DNA from: Streptomyces hygroscopicus subsp. hygroscopicus
GTDB lineage: Bacteria > Actinomycetota > Actinomycetes > Streptomycetales > Streptomycetaceae
Direction: 5' to 3'
Assembly: GCF_030269125.1 (NCBI RefSeq)
Contig: NZ_BSSM01000027.1
Location: forward strand, 29,669-93,668
DNA: 64,000 nucleotides
A program made the position numbers and the translations under genes. The notes under the pieces are model-generated. The model had not been told where the DNA came from. It did no database searches and saw only the letters and a program-made list of their open reading frames with translations. This document shows, one piece after another, positions 61,067 to 64,000 of this stretch. Position 1 is the first letter of the stretch. Every line of letters starts with the position of its first letter.

Positions 61067-63594
61067 TGTTCCGCACCGCCCTGCGCAACGTCCTCGCGCA
61101 CAAGGCCCGGCTGCTGATGACGGTGCTCGCCGTGATGCTCGGCGTGGCCTTCGTCTCCGGGACGCTCGTCTTCACCGACACCGTCTCCGACGCCTACCAG
61201 AACAGCGCCGCCAAGGGCTTCGACCAGGTCGACGTGGCCGTCGAACCCAGGTACCAGGCATCCGAGGGCGACAAGGTCGGCCGGACGCCGGACCTGACCC
61301 CGGCCATGCTGGACGAGGCCGCCGGGGTCCCCGGCGCCGCCTCCGCCACCGGTGTCGTCGGCGGCTTCACCGCCGTGGCCGACCGGCACGGCAAGCTCGC
61401 CGGCGGCAACTGGCAGTCCCGCGGCGGCAATTACTGGGGCACCAAGGACGCCCGGTACCCGCTGGTCAGCGGCCACGCGCCGCACGGCGCGAACGAGGTG
61501 CTGCTCGACTCCGAGACCGCCCGGCGGGCCGGCTACCGGGTCGGCGACACCGTGCGCCTCTCGGTCGACGGCCCCGTGCTCACCCCGACCCTCGCCGGCG
61601 TCTTCACCACCGACGACGGCAATGTGGCCGCGGGCGGCAGCCTCGCCCTGTTCGACACGCCGACCGCGCAGAAGCTGTTCCACAAGAAGGGCACCTACGA
61701 CGAGATCGACGTCAAGGCGAAGCCGGGCACCTCTCAGGCCGCGCTGAAGGACGCCCTCGACCGGGCGCTGCCCGCGCACCAGGTGAGGACCGCCACCGGC
61801 GAGAAGCTCGCCGACGACCAGGCGAAGGCGATCGCCGACTCGATGAGCAGCATGAAGCAGGGCCTGCTGGTGTTCGCCGGGATCGCCCTGTTCGTCGGCA
61901 CGTTCATCATCGCCAACACCTTCACCATGCTGGTCGCCCAGCGCACCAAGGAGCTGGCCCTGCTGCGGGCGGTCGGCGCCTCCCGCCGCCAGGTCACCCG
62001 CTCGGTGCTGATCGAGGCGTTCGTGGTCGGCGCGGTCGCCGGGGTGGCCGGACTCGCCGCCGGCATCGGCATCGGCGCGGGCCTGCGCGCCCTGGTGGGG
62101 TCCCTGGGCGCGAGCATGCCCGACGGGCCGCTGGTGATCAGCCCGTGGACCGTGGCGGCCGCCCTCGCGGTCGGCATCCTCATCACCATGCTCGCCGCCT
62201 GGCTGCCCGGCCGCCGGGCCGCGAAGATCCCGCCGGTGGCGGCGATGAACAGCGTCTACGCCCAGGCGACGACCAGGTCGCTGGTGCTGCGCAACACGAT
62301 CGGCGCGCTGTTCACGGCCGCCGGTGCCGCGGTGATCGTCGCCGCCACCTCGATGGACGCCGACTCCGGCGAGGGCCCGATGGGCCTCGGCGCGGTGCTG
62401 CTGATCATCGGCGTGTTCGTGCTGACCCCGCTGCTGTCCCGCCCGCTGATCGCGGCCGCCGCCCCGCTGCTGCGCGTGTTCGGCGTCTCCGGCAAGCTGG
62501 CCCGCCAGAACTCGGTGCGCAATCCGCGCCGTACGGCGGCCACCGCCTCCGCGCTGATGATCGGACTGACCCTGATCACCGGCATGACGGTGATGGCGGG
62601 CAGCCTCCAGTCGTCCATCGACAAGATGGCCGCCTCCGCGATCCGCGCCGACTACGTCGTCTCCATGGCGAACGGCTCCCCGCTCTCCCCGGACGTGGCG
62701 AGGAAGCTCGCCGCCACCGACGGTGTGAGCGCCAGCAGTCCGCTGCGCAACGCCATGTCCCGCATCGACGGCGAGACCGAGTACGTGACCGGCGTGGACG
62801 GCGCGTCCATCGCCGGCCTCACGGACCTGTCGGTGGTCCGGGGCAGCTTCACGGTGGGCGGCACGCGCATCGTCGTGGACAAGGACCGCGCCAAGGAGTA
62901 CGGCTGGACGCCGGGCTCGCACGTCACCGCCCACTTCGAGGACGGCAAGGCGCAGACCCTGACGGTCGCCGGCGTCTACGAGGGCAACGAGATGATCCAC
63001 GGCATCATGCTCGACAACAAGGTGCTCACCCCGCATCTGCGTCAGCCGACCGACATGCGGGTCATGGTCAAGACGACCGACGGCGCCTCGGAGGCGACCA
63101 AGGACCGGCTGGTGAAGGCCCTGGGTACCAACCCCGCGATCAAGATCCAGGACAAGAAGGACATCTCCGACAACATCGCGCAGGTGTTCACCATGCTGCT
63201 GAACATGGTCTACGGCCTGCTCGGCATGGCGGTGATCGTCGCGGTCCTCGGCGTCGTCAACACCCTGGCGATGTCGGTGTTCGAACGCTCCCAGGAGATC
63301 GGCATGCTCCGCGCGATCGGCCTGGACCGCCGTGCGGTCAAGCGGATGGTCCGCCTGGAGTCCCTGGTGATCTCGCTCTTCGGCGGCGTGCTCGGCATCG
63401 GGCTCGGCGTGTTCTTCGGCTGGGCGGCCGGTGAGCTGCTCGGCACCAAGATGCCGACGTACGCCCTGGTCCTGCCCTGGGGCCGACTGGCGCTCTTCCT
63501 GCTCCTCGCGGGCGTGGTCGGCGTCCTGGCCGCCCTGTGGCCGGCCCGCCGCGCGGCCCGGCTGAACATGCTGGCGGCGATCAAGGCCGAGTAG
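61066..63594 (+). CDS. ABC transporter permease, FtsX-type with duplicated domain
   Basis: 842-residue permease with an N-terminal helix (LLMTVLAVMLGVAFVSGTLVF), a large extracytoplasmic region and three FtsX-like helices (VFAGIALFVGTFIIANTFTMLVAQRTKELALLRAVGASRRQV). After a helix pair around residues 410-470, a second MacB-like periplasmic part and a final FtsX domain follow (NMVYGLLGMAVIVAVLGVVNTLAMSVFERSQEIGMLRAIGLDRRAV). A complete exporter with the ATPase upstream; substrate unknown. Confidence 0.93.
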   Translation: MFRTALRNVLAHKARLLMTVLAVMLGVAFVSGTLVFTDTVSDAYQNSAAKGFDQVDVAVEPRYQASEGDKVGRTPDLTPAMLDEAAGVPGAASATGVVGGFTAVADRHGKLAGGNWQSRGGNYWGTKDARYPLVSGHAPHGANEVLLDSETARRAGYRVGDTVRLSVDGPVLTPTLAGVFTTDDGNVAAGGSLALFDTPTAQKLFHKKGTYDEIDVKAKPGTSQAALKDALDRALPAHQVRTATGEKLADDQAKAIADSMSSMKQGLLVFAGIALFVGTFIIANTFTMLVAQRTKELALLRAVGASRRQVTRSVLIEAFVVGAVAGVAGLAAGIGIGAGLRALVGSLGASMPDGPLVISPWTVAAALAVGILITMLAAWLPGRRAAKIPPVAAMNSVYAQATTRSLVLRNTIGALFTAAGAAVIVAATSMDADSGEGPMGLGAVLLIIGVFVLTPLLSRPLIAAAAPLLRVFGVSGKLARQNSVRNPRRTAATASALMIGLTLITGMTVMAGSLQSSIDKMAASAIRADYVVSMANGSPLSPDVARKLAATDGVSASSPLRNAMSRIDGETEYVTGVDGASIAGLTDLSVVRGSFTVGGTRIVVDKDRAKEYGWTPGSHVTAHFEDGKAQTLTVAGVYEGNEMIHGIMLDNKVLTPHLRQPTDMRVMVKTTDGASEATKDRLVKALGTNPAIKIQDKKDISDNIAQVFTMLLNMVYGLLGMAVIVAVLGVVNTLAMSVFERSQEIGMLRAIGLDRRAVKRMVRLESLVISLFGGVLGIGLGVFFGWAAGELLGTKMPTYALVLPWGRLALFLLLAGVVGVLAALWPARRAARLNMLAAIKAE

Positions 63595-63681
63595 CGAACG
63601 GCCGTACGACACGGCGCCGTAGACGCGCGAGGGGCCCCGTTCCGTCACCGGACGCTGTTGGTTAATTCGGGGCCTGCGTGA

Positions 63682-63722
63682 CGTCGGCCTTCAAGACCCG
63701 GTTGTGGTCTTGAAGGCCGACG
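63682..63722. other. 16-bp perfect hairpin before the IS1182-type transposase
   Basis: CGTCGGCCTTCAAGAC at 63682-63697 and its exact complement at 63707-63722 with a nine-base loop, 23 bases before the transposase start. It may belong to the element's end or attenuate transposase synthesis. Confidence 0.6.
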
Positions 63723-63744
63723 TTGTCGTATGGGGTGGGTGCGG

Positions 63745-64000
63745 ATGTCGATGCAGCCGAAGGGATCTGGGGAGGTCCCGGCGGAGACGGTGCGGGTGGC
63801 TCGGGCCGCGTTCCCGAAGGGGAGCCTGGCGATCCGGGTCCGGGACGAGCTGGGGCCATTGTTCACGGACGAGGAGTTCAAGGACCTCTTCCCGGCCCGG
63901 GGCAAGCCCGCCTGGTCCCCGGGTCGGCTCGCGCTCGTGCTGGTGTTGCAGTTCGTGGAGAGGCTGACCGACCGGCAGGCCGCGGAGGCGGTGCGGGCCA
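63745..64000 (+). CDS. IS1182-family transposase, N-terminal part
   Basis: From ATG at 63745 to the window edge: MSMQPKGSGEVPAETVRVARAAFPKGSLAIRV, then DELGPLFTDEEFKDLFPARGKPAWSPGRLALVLVLQFVERLTDRQAAEAVRA. This is the characteristic start of IS1182-type transposases in actinomycetes. The rest lies outside, so intactness cannot be judged. Confidence 0.88.
   Translation, partial: MSMQPKGSGEVPAETVRVARAAFPKGSLAIRVRDELGPLFTDEEFKDLFPARGKPAWSPGRLALVLVLQFVERLTDRQAAEAVRA

Noticed and set aside
60916..63648. 910-codon minus-strand frame opposite the ABC permease
   Set aside because: H/R/D/Q-rich antisense shadow of a strongly codon-biased gene.

Overview
The window is a piece of a high-GC actinomycete chromosome, almost certainly Streptomyces. 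Codon third positions are nearly all G/C. GTG starts and 1-4 bp gene overlaps are common. DUF397/XRE pairs, SigB-type sigma regulation and a rare leucine tRNA with anticodon UAA (bldA) are present. From memory, the gene order (acyl-CoA dehydrogenase, UDP-glucose dehydrogenase, purEK, two-component pair, sigI locus, hut operon, cystathionine beta-synthase, acetyl-CoA acetyltransferase, bldA, ABC transporter) matches the S. coelicolor core around SCO3050-SCO3111. I could not check this by alignment.

Core region, 1-40.4 kb. It opens with the end of an LCP cell-wall ligase, a Cys-rich copper-type protein, an acyl-CoA dehydrogenase, UDP-glucose dehydrogenase, a CGNR-type regulator and two duplicated VOC genes. 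Next is a translationally coupled purK-purE-dipeptidase operon, a GtrA membrane protein, an OmpR-type two-component pair and a POT peptide transporter. A partner-switching module (anti-sigma kinase, STAS antagonist, divergent SigI-like sigma) precedes the histidine-utilisation operon hutU-M20-hutF-hutI. A lysA-like decarboxylase is divergent from hut. It is followed by an unusual operon of three roadblock proteins and one DUF4388 protein without a kinase or GTPase. Then come a MurR/RpiR regulator, a beta-carbonic-anhydrase-like protein, a small accessory patch (four tiny coupled genes divergent from XRE plus two DUF397 genes), cystathionine beta-synthase, an SGNH hydrolase, a thiolase and a Bax-inhibitor-1 protein.

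Accessory element, 40.43-59.83 kb. A 28-bp direct repeat of the 3' end of tRNA-Leu(UAA) brackets about 19.4 kb, and a tyrosine recombinase gene lies next to the intact tRNA. This is an integrative element inserted at bldA, the tRNA that gates Streptomyces development and antibiotic production. It carries a two-repressor control region with GCATGC palindromes, a seven-gene overlapping run of small proteins (several Cys-rich), a VanZ-like membrane protein, small secreted proteins, an epimerase, a nuclease-like protein and an IS1380-family insertion splitting a secreted-protein gene. I see no conjugation ATPase or replication gene. Several of its genes carry apparent single-base frameshifts, mostly in G/C runs, so it may be decaying, or the sequence may contain errors there.

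Right end, 59.8-64.0 kb. bldA is followed by a MacB/FtsX-type ABC exporter and by the start of an IS1182-family transposase cut by the window edge.
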